Assembly: GCF_016598775.1 (NCBI RefSeq)
Contig: NZ_CP066802.1
Location: 2,232,001 to 2,296,000, forward strand
From: Actinomyces weissii
GTDB lineage: Bacteria; Actinomycetota; Actinomycetes; Actinomycetales; Actinomycetaceae
Length of the DNA stretch: 64,000 bases
Direction: 5' to 3'
Of this stretch, positions 48,232 to 56,462 are shown one piece after another. A program made the translations under genes and the position numbers. The notes beneath the pieces are model-generated. The model was not told the DNA's origin. It saw nothing but the letters and a program-made list of their open reading frames with translations, and did no database searches. Within the stretch, counting starts at the first letter, position 1. The number at the start of each line of letters is the position of its first letter.

Positions 48232-49403
48232 GCCTGGCCGTCCTGGTCCGCGGCCTCGCTGGCGGGCTCACTGCTGGCCTTGCTGGTGGTCTCGCGCGGC
48301 GCGTCCTGCGGACCGACGGCGGCGCGGCCAGCGGCACGCACCTCAGCGATCGCGGCGGCGCGCTCAGCGGCGGCCTTACGGCGCAGCCGTGCCGCCACCA
48401 CGCCGCCTCCCAGCAGCAGCGCCAGGGCAAGGGCGCCCAGCAGGTACCAGCGGGTCGGGCTGTCGGCGGCGGAGCCGGTCGCGGGGGACTCTGCGGCCCC
48501 ACCGGTGGTGGCCGGGGCGCCGGTGGCCTGGCCGGGGGCCTGCGCGGCGGCACCGTCCTCAGGGACGGGGGCCTGCAGGGCCTCCTCGGTGGAGGTCTGG
48601 CTGCCCACGGCGAAGCGCAGGGTGGAGCTGGCGGAGAGGGTCTGCCCGTCCACGGTCTGCGCGGAGAAGGTCAGGCGGGCCAGGTAGACCCCGGGCTCGG
48701 TGAAGACCCAGTTGGCGTGCACGTGCGTGTTCACGTCCACCCACACGTCCTGGGCCTGCGGCTTCTGCCCGTCCACCAGCAGCAGAGGCTCCCCGAAGGT
48801 GCCGTTCTGCAGGAACATCCAGGACCTGCCGGGGCCGGTTACCGGGCCGATGCTCATGGTCGCCCCCCGGTCCACCAGGCCGGTGACGCTGGGGTCCTGG
48901 GTGTTCCAGCCCAGCCACACGACCTCGGGGTTCTGGGTCTGGGGCACCACGTACCAGCGCTCACCGGCCTGGCCGCCCATGAAGGAGTAGGCGGGTTCGG
49001 TGGGGGCGTCCAGCAGGGCGGCGTCACTGACCTGGATGACGGTGCTGGCGGGGTCGCGCCACACCGGCTGGTCCCCGGAGTCGTCGCGCAGCTGCACGGA
49101 CCACTGGCCGTCTACCACGCGCGGCCCCACGTCCACGTGCCCTGAGCCGACCACGGCGGGCTCCTGGGAGACGGTCTCGTCGGCGCTGACGGTCTGCTGG
49201 AGGGCCGGGTCGGTGGCGTTGTCCCCGGGGGCCGCCACCGCCCCCGGGATCGGCAGAGGCAGCAGCAGGGCGGCCAGCAGGGCCGCTCCCAGCAGGGCGG
49301 CGGGGCGACGGCGTCGGCGGTCCGGGCCGGGGCGGGTGGTCAGTTGGGGGCGGTGGAGTCGCATTCGGGTTCCGATCTGCTGGGAGGTGGGGAGCGCCTG
49401 CAT
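48228..49403 (-). CDS. Choice-of-anchor M surface protein of the metal ABC operon
   Basis: A 391-residue exported protein: a basic N terminus and signal peptide (about 30-58), one actinobacterial 'anchored repeat' domain (about 85-270) that ends in the signature NTHVHANWVFTEPGVYL, a Pro/Ala/Gly linker, a membrane helix (about 313-333), then RRK and a cytoplasmic tail of about 55 residues. No LPxTG-like site is present, so it is held by its helix. It presumably captures or hands over metal to the transporter. The start is uncertain; ATG at 49364 is an alternative. Confidence 0.85.
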   Translation of the reverse strand: MQALPTSQQIGTRMRLHRPQLTTRPGPDRRRRRPAALLGAALLAALLLPLPIPGAVAAPGDNATDPALQQTVSADETVSQEPAVVGSGHVDVGPRVVDGQWSVQLRDDSGDQPVWRDPASTVIQVSDAALLDAPTEPAYSFMGGQAGERWYVVPQTQNPEVVWLGWNTQDPSVTGLVDRGATMSIGPVTGPGRSWMFLQNGTFGEPLLLVDGQKPQAQDVWVDVNTHVHANWVFTEPGVYLARLTFSAQTVDGQTLSASSTLRFAVGSQTSTEEALQAPVPEDGAAAQAPGQATGAPATTGGAAESPATGSAADSPTRWYLLGALALALLLGGGVVAARLRRKAAAERAAAIAEVRAAGRAAVGPQDAPRETTSKASSEPASEAADQDGQA

Positions 49404-49641
49404 CTCTGGGAGGGCAGGTGCAGGGTCTGTCTGGGGCGGACGCCTGGCGGCCGCCCGGGACGGCCCCTAGGGCCGGTGGCCTGGGCCTAGGGCTAGCGCG
49501 GTGGGCCCGGGTCGGCGCTCAGCCTAGGTGCCCAGGTACTGACTGGCCGGGCCGGTGACCAGCGCCGGGGCCGGGCCCGCCAGCTGCGGGCGCACACCAG
49601 CTGCTGGGGGCGCCGTAGCCGGGCTGCCCGGGCGGGGCGTT

Positions 49642-51240
49642 TCACGGGCTCGCGGCGGCACCTCCGAGGCACTGGGCCAGGGAGCGCGCGTTGAAACGCA
49701 TCATCTCCACGTAGGTGGGGGCGCCGGAGTCCAGGGTGTCGCCGTACAGGGGGCAGACCTGCACCCCCGCGTCCTGCGCGGTGGTGCGCAGCGTGGAGCG
49801 GGTGCGGGCCAGGTTGGGCTCCAGGAACACCGCCGGGATCTGCAGGTCCTTTAGGGTGGCGGACAGGCGGATGCGGTCGGACACGGAGGGCTCGACGCTG
49901 GGGTTGGGGGCCACGAAGCCGGAGACCTCCAGCCCGTAGGCGGCCGCCAGGTAGCCGTAGGCGTCGTTGGTGGTCACCAGCCGCCGCCGCTCCGCGGGGA
50001 TCGCGCCGATGGTGCTGGCCACCTCGGCGTCCAGGGCCTCCAGCTCGCTGAGGTAGGCGGCGGCGTTGGCCCGGTAGGTGCTGGCTCCGGCCGGGTCCAC
50101 CTGCTCCAGGGAGTCACGGATCACCCGCACGTAGGCAGCGGCGTTGTGGACGTCGTGCCACAGGTGGGGGTCGATCTCCCCGTGCACGTGCTTGCCCAGC
50201 ACCGCCTGGGGCAGCACGTATACGGAGGCGCCGGGCTCCCCCAGGAAGCGGAAGCCGGAGGCACCCGGCACCTGGGTCAGGGCGCGGCTGGGCACCTCGA
50301 TCACGGTGCGCTCCAGGCTCCTGGTGTCCAGCCTGCCCGCCCCGCTGGCGGCGTCCACCTTCAGGTCCACGCCTCCGGCGTCCAGGTCAACGGTGATGTC
50401 GGCGTGCCCGGCGGACAGCACCTCCCGGCCCTCGGCCTGGGCCACCTCCTGGGCGCTGACGCCGACGGCGAAGACCGCGGTGGCGGGCTCCAGCAGGACC
50501 GGGGTGGCGGCCTCAGTGGGGCGCAGGCGGGCCTGGAAGCTGACCCGGTAGACGCCTGGCGCGGTGAATGCCCAGCTCATGTGCTGGTGGGCGTCGGCAG
50601 GCAGGACGCTGGTGTCGGCGGCGTAGCCGTCACCGGCGTTGAAGCCGTCGGCGGAAGAGAAGCCGATGTCGGGCTGCCCGAAGGAGGTGGTCAGGTAGGC
50701 GGCGGCGTGCCCGGGGCCCTCCACCGCGGTGGCGGTCAGGTCCACGGTGGAGGCGCGGTCGGCCCCGTGCTGCTTGCCGTCACCGGATACGCGCATCCCC
50801 AGCCAGACAGTGTCCAGGCTGCGGTCCTCCACCAGCGGCAGGATCGTGGCCCCCTCCTTGGCGGCGGCCTCCGCCACGGACACGGAGGTGGAGGTGGCGG
50901 GCAGGTTGGCGTCCAGGGCCCGGATGATGGCGTGCTCCTCCAGCAGCAGGTAGTTGGAGAAGGCCAGGTCGGCGTAGGCGACGTCGCGCACGGAGCGCAG
51001 CGAGGGCTCCCAGGAGTGGGGGTCGGCGCCGTCGGGGACCATCTGGGAGACGGTGGCCCGGTCCCCGGCCACGTGGCGCACCAGGTCGGCGAGGATGCCA
51101 GTGGTGGTCACCACCCGCAGCTCGCCGTCCTCGTTGGGGGGCAGGGGGCGGGCGCTGAGGCCGCAACCGCCGACCGCCAGGGCGGTGACGGCCAGCACCG
51201 TCACCGCCCTGGCGAGGCGTAGGCAGGTGGGCAGCCTCAC
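49642..51240 (-). CDS. Metal-binding lipoprotein of the ABC transporter, with inserted repeat domain
   Basis: From the GTG at 51240 the protein has 532 residues. A signal peptide ends in the lipobox VGGC (about residues 24-27). The metal-binding protein fold (cluster A-I, ZnuA/MntA type) is split: the N lobe (with DGADPHSWEPS) covers about 40-125, an anchored-repeat module (ending DAHQHMSWAFTAPGVYRV) is inserted at about 130-270, and the fold resumes with GEIDPHLWHDVHNAAAYV. Two DPH-x-W sites provide likely His ligands. The GTG overlaps the upstream stop by four bases. The longer open frame upstream is a shadow of the preceding gene. Confidence 0.9.
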   Translation of the reverse strand: MRLPTCLRLARAVTVLAVTALAVGGCGLSARPLPPNEDGELRVVTTTGILADLVRHVAGDRATVSQMVPDGADPHSWEPSLRSVRDVAYADLAFSNYLLLEEHAIIRALDANLPATSTSVSVAEAAAKEGATILPLVEDRSLDTVWLGMRVSGDGKQHGADRASTVDLTATAVEGPGHAAAYLTTSFGQPDIGFSSADGFNAGDGYAADTSVLPADAHQHMSWAFTAPGVYRVSFQARLRPTEAATPVLLEPATAVFAVGVSAQEVAQAEGREVLSAGHADITVDLDAGGVDLKVDAASGAGRLDTRSLERTVIEVPSRALTQVPGASGFRFLGEPGASVYVLPQAVLGKHVHGEIDPHLWHDVHNAAAYVRVIRDSLEQVDPAGASTYRANAAAYLSELEALDAEVASTIGAIPAERRRLVTTNDAYGYLAAAYGLEVSGFVAPNPSVEPSVSDRIRLSATLKDLQIPAVFLEPNLARTRSTLRTTAQDAGVQVCPLYGDTLDSGAPTYVEMMRFNARSLAQCLGGAAASP

Positions 51241-54200
51241 GCTCGGGCCCGACGACGGCGCTGGCTGGCGGCGGCTACCACCGCCCCGGCGACCAGCAGC
51301 AGGCTGGTCAGCCCGAGCAGGCTGTAGGTGTCCGTCCCCGTGCGGGCCAGGCGTCCCGCCTTGGCGGCAGCCGCCAGGTCGCACTCCGCCCCGGAAGGGG
51401 TGCGGCCCACGGTGGCCTTCACCATCGGACGGCCGTTCTTGCCCTTCTCCCCGGGCACTACCTTCAGGGTGGGGCCGGTGCTGGCGGTGGCTGCGGCGCC
51501 GGCGCCGCCGGAGCCCTTGAGCTCGCCGCTGGTGGGCTTGACGGTCATGGAGATGGTCAGCTGGTAGCTGCCCGGCTCGGTGAAGACCCAGTTCTGGTGG
51601 GCGTGGGTGTTCTTGGGCAGGGTGTAGGAGGAGCCGGCGCCGTCGAAGACGTGCGCGCCCACCCCGCTGCCCAGGCCCCCGGCGCTGAACACGGCCACCT
51701 TGCCGGGGCCGTTGACGGCCTCCAGGGTGAAGACGACCTCACCGGTGGTGCCCGAGACGATCTCCTGTCGCTGGGAGTTCATGCCCAGCCAGGGCACCCC
51801 GGCCACCTGCGTGGAGGGCACCATCCAGACCTCCTTGCCCTCGGTGGCCACGAAGGACAGGGCCTTAGGAGCCTTGAGGGCCGCCTTGTCCCCCAGGGCG
51901 AAGGTCAGGGTGGCGGGGTCCACCCAGCTGGCGGGCTGGTTGCGGTCGTCCTTCACGCGGGCGTAGAGGGTGCCGTTCTCGATGGCGGGGCCCAGGTCGA
52001 AGTGCCCGTCAGTCGCGTTGCCGGAGGCTCCCGGCCCCACGCTGAAGCTCAGCGTGGTAGTGGCCTTGTTGGCGCTGCCGCTGCTGGCGCCCTTGGAGGT
52101 GGCGCTGGCGCCGCCGCTGGCCAGCTTCTTGGCCTCCTCCTCGGTGGCCTCACGGGTGATCTCCGTGGGGACGCACACCTCCGCGGCGGGCCCGCCGGAG
52201 CGGCCTGCGGATCCGGTGCCTCCGCCCAGGCCCGAGCCGCCGGTGCCGCCCAGCAGACCGGCCTGGCCGCCGTCGTTCACGTTCAGGGCCTTGCCGCCGT
52301 CCTGGTCCTGCCCACCGTTGCCACCGGGGGGCTGGGTGCCGCCGCCAGGCTGCTGGCTCTGCTTGCGGGCACCGGGCTGGTGGCCGCTGGCGCAGCTGTC
52401 ACCGACGTCGATGGTGTAGGTGCGGGCGGGCAGGGAGCGCACGGTGCCGTCGCCCTTCCTGGCGTGAGCGGTGACCGAGAGCTGGTAGCGCCCGGCCTTG
52501 GTGAACAGCCAGTTCACGTGCTTGTGCGCCAGGTAGGGCTGGTCGATGGTGGAGCCGGAGGCGCGGATCTCCCAGGAGCCGTCCTTGAGGGTGGAGGTCA
52601 GCCCCCCGAAGGTGCCCGCGTTGAAGGTGAGGATCCGGCCGCCCTCAGGGCCCTTGAAGGAGACGTCGAAGGTCGCGGACTCGTAGCCGCCGGGGCGGGC
52701 AGCCAGCACGTCCCAGCCTGGCCAGAGCAGCGCCCGCTCCTGGTTCTGGGCCTCCGGCAGGTAGTAGACGCTGGTCTCGCTGAGGCCCAGCTGCTTGGCG
52801 ACGGCGCTGGGGACGGCCCACTCACCGGCGGCGACGGTCTCCTTGACAGGAGCCTTGGCCGCCTCCTTGACCTTGAGCAGGGCCTTCTCCGGCTCGTGCA
52901 GGACGCCCGAGCCGGTCACGTCCTCCCGCAGGTGCAGGCTGAGCCTGCCGTCAGGCTCGGAGGCCAGGTGGAAGAGGTCCACGTGGCCGGAGTCCAGGGT
53001 CACCTCGGTGCCCGCGGGGGCGGTGCAGGTGTCTGCGGGAGCGGCAGAGTTGCTTGCGGGCGGCACCGGCTTGCTGGCCGGGGGCGTGGGCTTGGCCGTC
53101 GGGGGCGTGGGCTTGGTCACCGGCGGCACCGGCTTGCTGGCCGGGGGCGTGGGCTTGGCCGTCGGGGGCGTGGGCTTGGTCACCGGCGGCACCGGCTTGC
53201 TGGCCGGGGGCGTGGGCCTGGCCGTCGGGGGCACCGGCTTAGAGGGACCCGGGGCGGCCGGCTTACCAGCCACGGTAAAGCTCTTGGTGATGCTCAGCGC
53301 CCCAGAGCGGGCGGTCAGCCTGTGCTCCCCAGGGCTGGTGGTGTCAGGCAGCTTGTACCCCAGTACGGCGTCATCGTGCTCTGAGACCACGCTACCGATG
53401 ACCTGACCGTCCAGCACGAACTCCACCAGGGCCCCCTCCGGGAAGCCGCTGGCCCAGGGGTCCAGGCTGCCACCCGGGGCGATGGTCTCAGGAATGTCCA
53501 GGCTCAGTCCCGCCGCGCCGTCCTGGCCCTCAGCCTCCTTGTCAGAGGAGCCAGTGTCACCCGGGGCAGGGCTGTCACCCGGAGCGGGGCTGTCACCCGG
53601 GGCGGGGCTGTCACCCGGGGCGGGGCGGTCACCCGGGGCGGGCGCTGCTGGCACCTGTCCGGCGATGGCGGCGTCACCCACCTTGACCGTGTAGGTGACC
53701 GGCTCCGTACGGGGGCTCTCCTGGGACTGCGTCGGGTTGCTGGCGACGGCGGTGGCGGTCAGCAGGTAGGTGCCGGGCTTGGTGAACAGCCAGGTGGCCG
53801 CACCCTTCAACGGGGCCGCGGCCTCCTCCGCCAAATGTGAGACCTGGCCGAACACCAGCTCGGTACCTGCCTCGGCGGTCCGGCTGGCGTCCTTAGGGGC
53901 AGGCAGCACCTCAAAGGAGCCACTGGGCTGCAAGGAGACGGCCTGGTCCTGCGGGCCGGAGCGCGCCACGAACACCTGGGCGCCCTCGGGGCCGGTCCAG
54001 CTCAGGCTCACACGGGCCCCCAGGTAGCCGTTGTCGTCCACGGCCAGCTGCTCAGCGTCCCAGCCCAGGCGCAGGGGGGAGCCCTTAGCAGGCACCAGGT
54101 AGCCGCTGACGGCTCCCGCCTTGACCAGGGCCGGGTCGGTGACCTGGGACAGGCGGGAGTCCGGCACGCCCACAGAGATCTTGCCGGGATCGGCGGAGGC

Positions 54201-54449
54201 GCCGTCCACTCCCAGCTCCAGCACGTAAGGCACGGCCCCGTCGTCGGCCTCAGCGAGACTGAACAAGGAGACCTCACCACTGGTGACCACGCCCTCGGCG
54301 GCGCGGGCCGTGGGCGTCGTCAGGGCGGGTACGGCCAGGCCGAGCAGGGCCAGGGCCGTTACGACCAGCAGGCTGGTCAGCTTTCCAGCCAGGTGCTGGG
54401 AGGCACAGGGGCGCCCCCCAGACAAGGGGTGGACGGCGGGGGAGGTCAT
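51237..54449 (-). CDS. Large cell-wall-anchored repeat protein, first gene of the zinc operon
   Basis: A 1070-residue surface protein: signal peptide (about 22-50), three anchored-repeat modules (about 52-255, 480-690 and 825-1000), an Ig-like segment (about 312-395), Pro-rich spacers, and a sorting signal: LARTG, a hydrophobic stretch and RRRRARA at the end. LARTG fits the LAxTG pattern used by class E sortases of actinobacteria. The second and third modules end in HKHVNWLFTKAGRYQL and HAHQNWVFTEPGSYQL; the first lacks the H-x-H. GAAAGG lies six bases before the ATG, and a Zur-box match lies 21 bp upstream. Confidence 0.92.
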   Translation of the reverse strand: MTSPAVHPLSGGRPCASQHLAGKLTSLLVVTALALLGLAVPALTTPTARAAEGVVTSGEVSLFSLAEADDGAVPYVLELGVDGASADPGKISVGVPDSRLSQVTDPALVKAGAVSGYLVPAKGSPLRLGWDAEQLAVDDNGYLGARVSLSWTGPEGAQVFVARSGPQDQAVSLQPSGSFEVLPAPKDASRTAEAGTELVFGQVSHLAEEAAAPLKGAATWLFTKPGTYLLTATAVASNPTQSQESPRTEPVTYTVKVGDAAIAGQVPAAPAPGDRPAPGDSPAPGDSPAPGDSPAPGDTGSSDKEAEGQDGAAGLSLDIPETIAPGGSLDPWASGFPEGALVEFVLDGQVIGSVVSEHDDAVLGYKLPDTTSPGEHRLTARSGALSITKSFTVAGKPAAPGPSKPVPPTARPTPPASKPVPPVTKPTPPTAKPTPPASKPVPPVTKPTPPTAKPTPPASKPVPPASNSAAPADTCTAPAGTEVTLDSGHVDLFHLASEPDGRLSLHLREDVTGSGVLHEPEKALLKVKEAAKAPVKETVAAGEWAVPSAVAKQLGLSETSVYYLPEAQNQERALLWPGWDVLAARPGGYESATFDVSFKGPEGGRILTFNAGTFGGLTSTLKDGSWEIRASGSTIDQPYLAHKHVNWLFTKAGRYQLSVTAHARKGDGTVRSLPARTYTIDVGDSCASGHQPGARKQSQQPGGGTQPPGGNGGQDQDGGKALNVNDGGQAGLLGGTGGSGLGGGTGSAGRSGGPAAEVCVPTEITREATEEEAKKLASGGASATSKGASSGSANKATTTLSFSVGPGASGNATDGHFDLGPAIENGTLYARVKDDRNQPASWVDPATLTFALGDKAALKAPKALSFVATEGKEVWMVPSTQVAGVPWLGMNSQRQEIVSGTTGEVVFTLEAVNGPGKVAVFSAGGLGSGVGAHVFDGAGSSYTLPKNTHAHQNWVFTEPGSYQLTISMTVKPTSGELKGSGGAGAAATASTGPTLKVVPGEKGKNGRPMVKATVGRTPSGAECDLAAAAKAGRLARTGTDTYSLLGLTSLLLVAGAVVAAASQRRRRARA
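53062..53236. repeat. 63-bp in-frame tandem repeat (Pro-rich spacer)
   Basis: About 2.8 copies of a 63-bp unit encode KPVPPVTKPTPPTAKPTPPA-type sequence of 21 residues. Starts of identical ACCGGCTTGCTGGCC blocks are at 53065, 53128 and 53191. This lengthens the wall-spanning spacer and is likely to vary between strains. Confidence 0.9.
53559..53642. repeat. 18-bp in-frame tandem repeat (PAPGDS)
   Basis: Four to five copies of an 18-bp unit encode PAPGDS. It lies between the first module and the Ig-like segment of the large surface protein. Confidence 0.85.
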
Positions 54450-54469
54450 GGGCAGCCTTTCCAGTCGCT

Positions 54470-54488
54470 AATGAGAGTCGATCTCATT
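54470..54488. promoter_or_regulatory. Zur-box-like operator of the metal ABC operon
   Basis: AATGAGAGTCGATCTCATT: arms AATGAGA and TCTCATT with five bases between, 19 bp in all. It matches the actinobacterial Zur consensus (AATGAAAATCATTTTCATT) at 15 of 19 positions, including both outer AATGA/TCATT blocks. It lies 21 bp before the start codon, where bound repressor would block transcription. Confidence 0.75.
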
Positions 54489-54498
54489 CTCAGGGGAA

Positions 54499-54528
54499 GG
54501 GATAGCACGCCCCAGGCTCTCAAGGCAA
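54499..54528 (-). promoter_or_regulatory. Candidate promoter of the metal ABC operon
   Basis: TTGCCT (54523-54528) and TATCCC (54499-54504) are separated by 18 bases on the minus strand. The expected start would fall at the edge of or inside the Zur-box match. Both hexamers are only fair. Confidence 0.35.
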
Positions 54529-54657
54529 ATTACGCCCTGACCACACTAGGCTGCCGCACCTGGAACCGTGCTTAGGAAAAGCACCAGAGGCGCGCTCGGA
54601 AGCCGCACTCAGAAGGCGCCCCAGCGGCTGCAGCTCAGAGGCCTCCCAGAGCCGTAC

Positions 54658-56160
54658 TCAGGCTGACTGCTCGTCCTCCCAGGTCTGCAGGTCCCCGCGC
54701 GGGTCCTTGACCCACAGCATCATCAGCAGCCCCACCGCCAGCACCAGCGCGATCCCCAGGATGCCCCAGTACTGGGCACCCTCGCCCACGATGCGACCTC
54801 CCAGCCACACCGCGATGCCGTACATCATCGGCGCCACGAAGGAGACCGCCCGCCCGGTGGTGGCGTAGAGGCCGAAGATCTCCCCCTCACGCCCCTCGGG
54901 GATCACCCGCGCCAGGAAGGACCGGGCCGCGGACTGGGCGGGCCCCACGCAGCCGGAGAGCACCAGGCCCAGGGTCCAGAACACCACCTGGCCCTGGTCG
55001 TGCAGGAAGAACACGCCAATGCCGGAGAGCACGAGCAGGGTCAGCGCACCCAGGATCACCCGGCGCGGCCCCAGCAGGTCGTCCAGCCGCCCCGAGGCGA
55101 TAGTGGCCACACCCGCCACCACATTCGCGACGATCGCGAAGATAATGACGTCCCCGCTGGAGAAGCCGAAGGTGTTCTGCGCGATCACGCCCCCGTAGGT
55201 GAACACGCCCGCCAGCCCGTCCCGGAAGACCGCGGCCGCCAGCAGGAACCAGAGCACCTCCGGGTGGGAGTGGAACAGGGACACCAGGGTCCACCACAGG
55301 CGCCGGTAGGAGGCCCAGACGGACTCGCGGCGCATCACGCTGGACCTGCCGGAGACCGGCTCGGTGGGCTCAGACTCCAGGCCCGCCAGCCCCCGGTCCT
55401 CACCGCGCTCACTGTCCTGGGCCACCACCAGGCGACGACGTCGCCCCCGCTCCCCAGACTGCGTGACCACCACCGGGATGGCGAACAGGCCGAACCAGGC
55501 CGCGGCCACCAGCATGGCTACGCGCACGTTCATGCCGTCCTCGGAGGTGACGCCGAACCAGCCGACCTCCGGGTTGATGAAGCCCACGAACAGGATCAGC
55601 AGCAGCACGATCCCGCCCAGGTAGCCCATCCCCCAGCCCAGGCCGGAGACGGCCCCGATCCGGTCCCTGGTGGTGAGCTGGGACAGGATGCCGTTGTAGT
55701 TCACCGAGGCCAGCTCAAAGAACACGTTGCCCAGGCCCAGCAGCACGATCCCCAGCCACAGGTAGTCCGGGGCGGGCCGCACGAAGAACAGCCCGGCGCT
55801 GACGGCCACCACCGCCGCCGTGTAGGCCCCCAGCCAGAACACGGTCCGGCCCGCCCGGTCGGAGCGCTGGCCAGTGACGGGGGCCAGGGCGGCGATCAGG
55901 AAGCCCGCGACCGTCAGGCCCAGGGACAGTGCGGTCTCGTTGTCAGCCTTGTCCCCGAAGGAGGAGCTGGTCAGGTACACCGTGAACACGAAGGTGGTGA
56001 TGACGGCGTTGAAGGCGGAGGAGCCCCAGTCCCACAGCCCCCAGGCAAGGACCGGTCCTGTCAGCAGCCTGCCGCGGCGGGCGGGAGCGTGGGGTGCGGT
56101 GCCCACGGCGGCGGCGGAGCCGGTCTCTGGGTCACCAGGGGTGCGTGGAGCGCTGGTCAT
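54658..56160 (-). CDS. MFS protein of the UMF1/Atg22-like group
   Basis: A 500-residue, 12-helix transporter. WGLWDWGSSAFNAVITTFVF near residues 40-59 and the GLGNVFFELASVNYNGILSQL block near 142-162 (given here as its two halves, GLGNVFFELASV and NYNGILSQL) are typical of UMF1-type permeases related to Atg22. A charged loop of about 45 residues divides the two halves. Substrate unknown. TAGGCT lies six bases before the ATG, so the mRNA is probably leaderless. Confidence 0.85.
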   Translation of the reverse strand: MTSAPRTPGDPETGSAAAVGTAPHAPARRGRLLTGPVLAWGLWDWGSSAFNAVITTFVFTVYLTSSSFGDKADNETALSLGLTVAGFLIAALAPVTGQRSDRAGRTVFWLGAYTAAVVAVSAGLFFVRPAPDYLWLGIVLLGLGNVFFELASVNYNGILSQLTTRDRIGAVSGLGWGMGYLGGIVLLLILFVGFINPEVGWFGVTSEDGMNVRVAMLVAAAWFGLFAIPVVVTQSGERGRRRRLVVAQDSERGEDRGLAGLESEPTEPVSGRSSVMRRESVWASYRRLWWTLVSLFHSHPEVLWFLLAAAVFRDGLAGVFTYGGVIAQNTFGFSSGDVIIFAIVANVVAGVATIASGRLDDLLGPRRVILGALTLLVLSGIGVFFLHDQGQVVFWTLGLVLSGCVGPAQSAARSFLARVIPEGREGEIFGLYATTGRAVSFVAPMMYGIAVWLGGRIVGEGAQYWGILGIALVLAVGLLMMLWVKDPRGDLQTWEDEQSA

Positions 56161-56166
56161 AGCGTG

Positions 56167-56172
56167 AGCCTA
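56167..56172 (-). promoter_or_regulatory. -10 element of a probable leaderless UMF1 transcript
   Basis: TAGGCT on the minus strand is separated by six bases (CACGCT) from the ATG at 56160. No ribosome binding site is present. Confidence 0.5.
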
Positions 56173-56330
56173 CGAGGTGATGGGCCGCATGGTGGAAACG
56201 AATCCGCCAAAAGTGGCGCAAACCCCCTGGGTAGGACGACCCCGCTGAGACGGCCTCCCCCAGCTGCCAGCCTCCCGGGCGGCCGCTTCACCCGGTCTGC
56301 GTCACCGGCCCCGTCTCCCCCGCCGCCTCC

Positions 56331-56393
56331 ACTTGTGCATTTCGGCGCGAGTGGTGCGGTATTCCGGCACCACTCGCGCCGAAATGCACAAGT
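56331..56393. repeat. 27-9-27 palindromic element, copy 2 (perfect)
   Basis: 56331-56357 and 56367-56393 are exact inverted copies of 27 bases around GGTATTCCG. The arm contains CATTTCGGCGCGAGTGGTGC. It lies 69 bp past the ispD stop and may act as its terminator. A diverged copy is at 3690-3752. Confidence 0.93.
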
Positions 56394-56462
56394 CGGGGGA
56401 TGGCTGGCTGGTCGACGACCACCAGCACTACTTCACCGGCAACCACAAACCCGGTAACGGGC

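Larger units (their letters stand above)
56161..56462. other. Intergenic region with the perfect 27-9-27 palindrome
   Basis: These 302 bases contain the UMF1 promoter at one end and the palindrome at 56331-56393. No gene is credible; reading frames across the palindrome are spurious. Confidence 0.6.

Noticed and set aside
49642..51384. 580-residue version of the metal-binding lipoprotein
   Set aside because: The first 48 codons overlap the preceding gene in another frame; the GTG at 51240 gives a proper signal peptide with lipobox and a 4-base stop/start overlap.
53062..53236. CRISPR-like array
   Set aside because: The 63-bp repeats are in frame inside a surface-protein gene, have no variable spacers and encode a Pro-rich linker.
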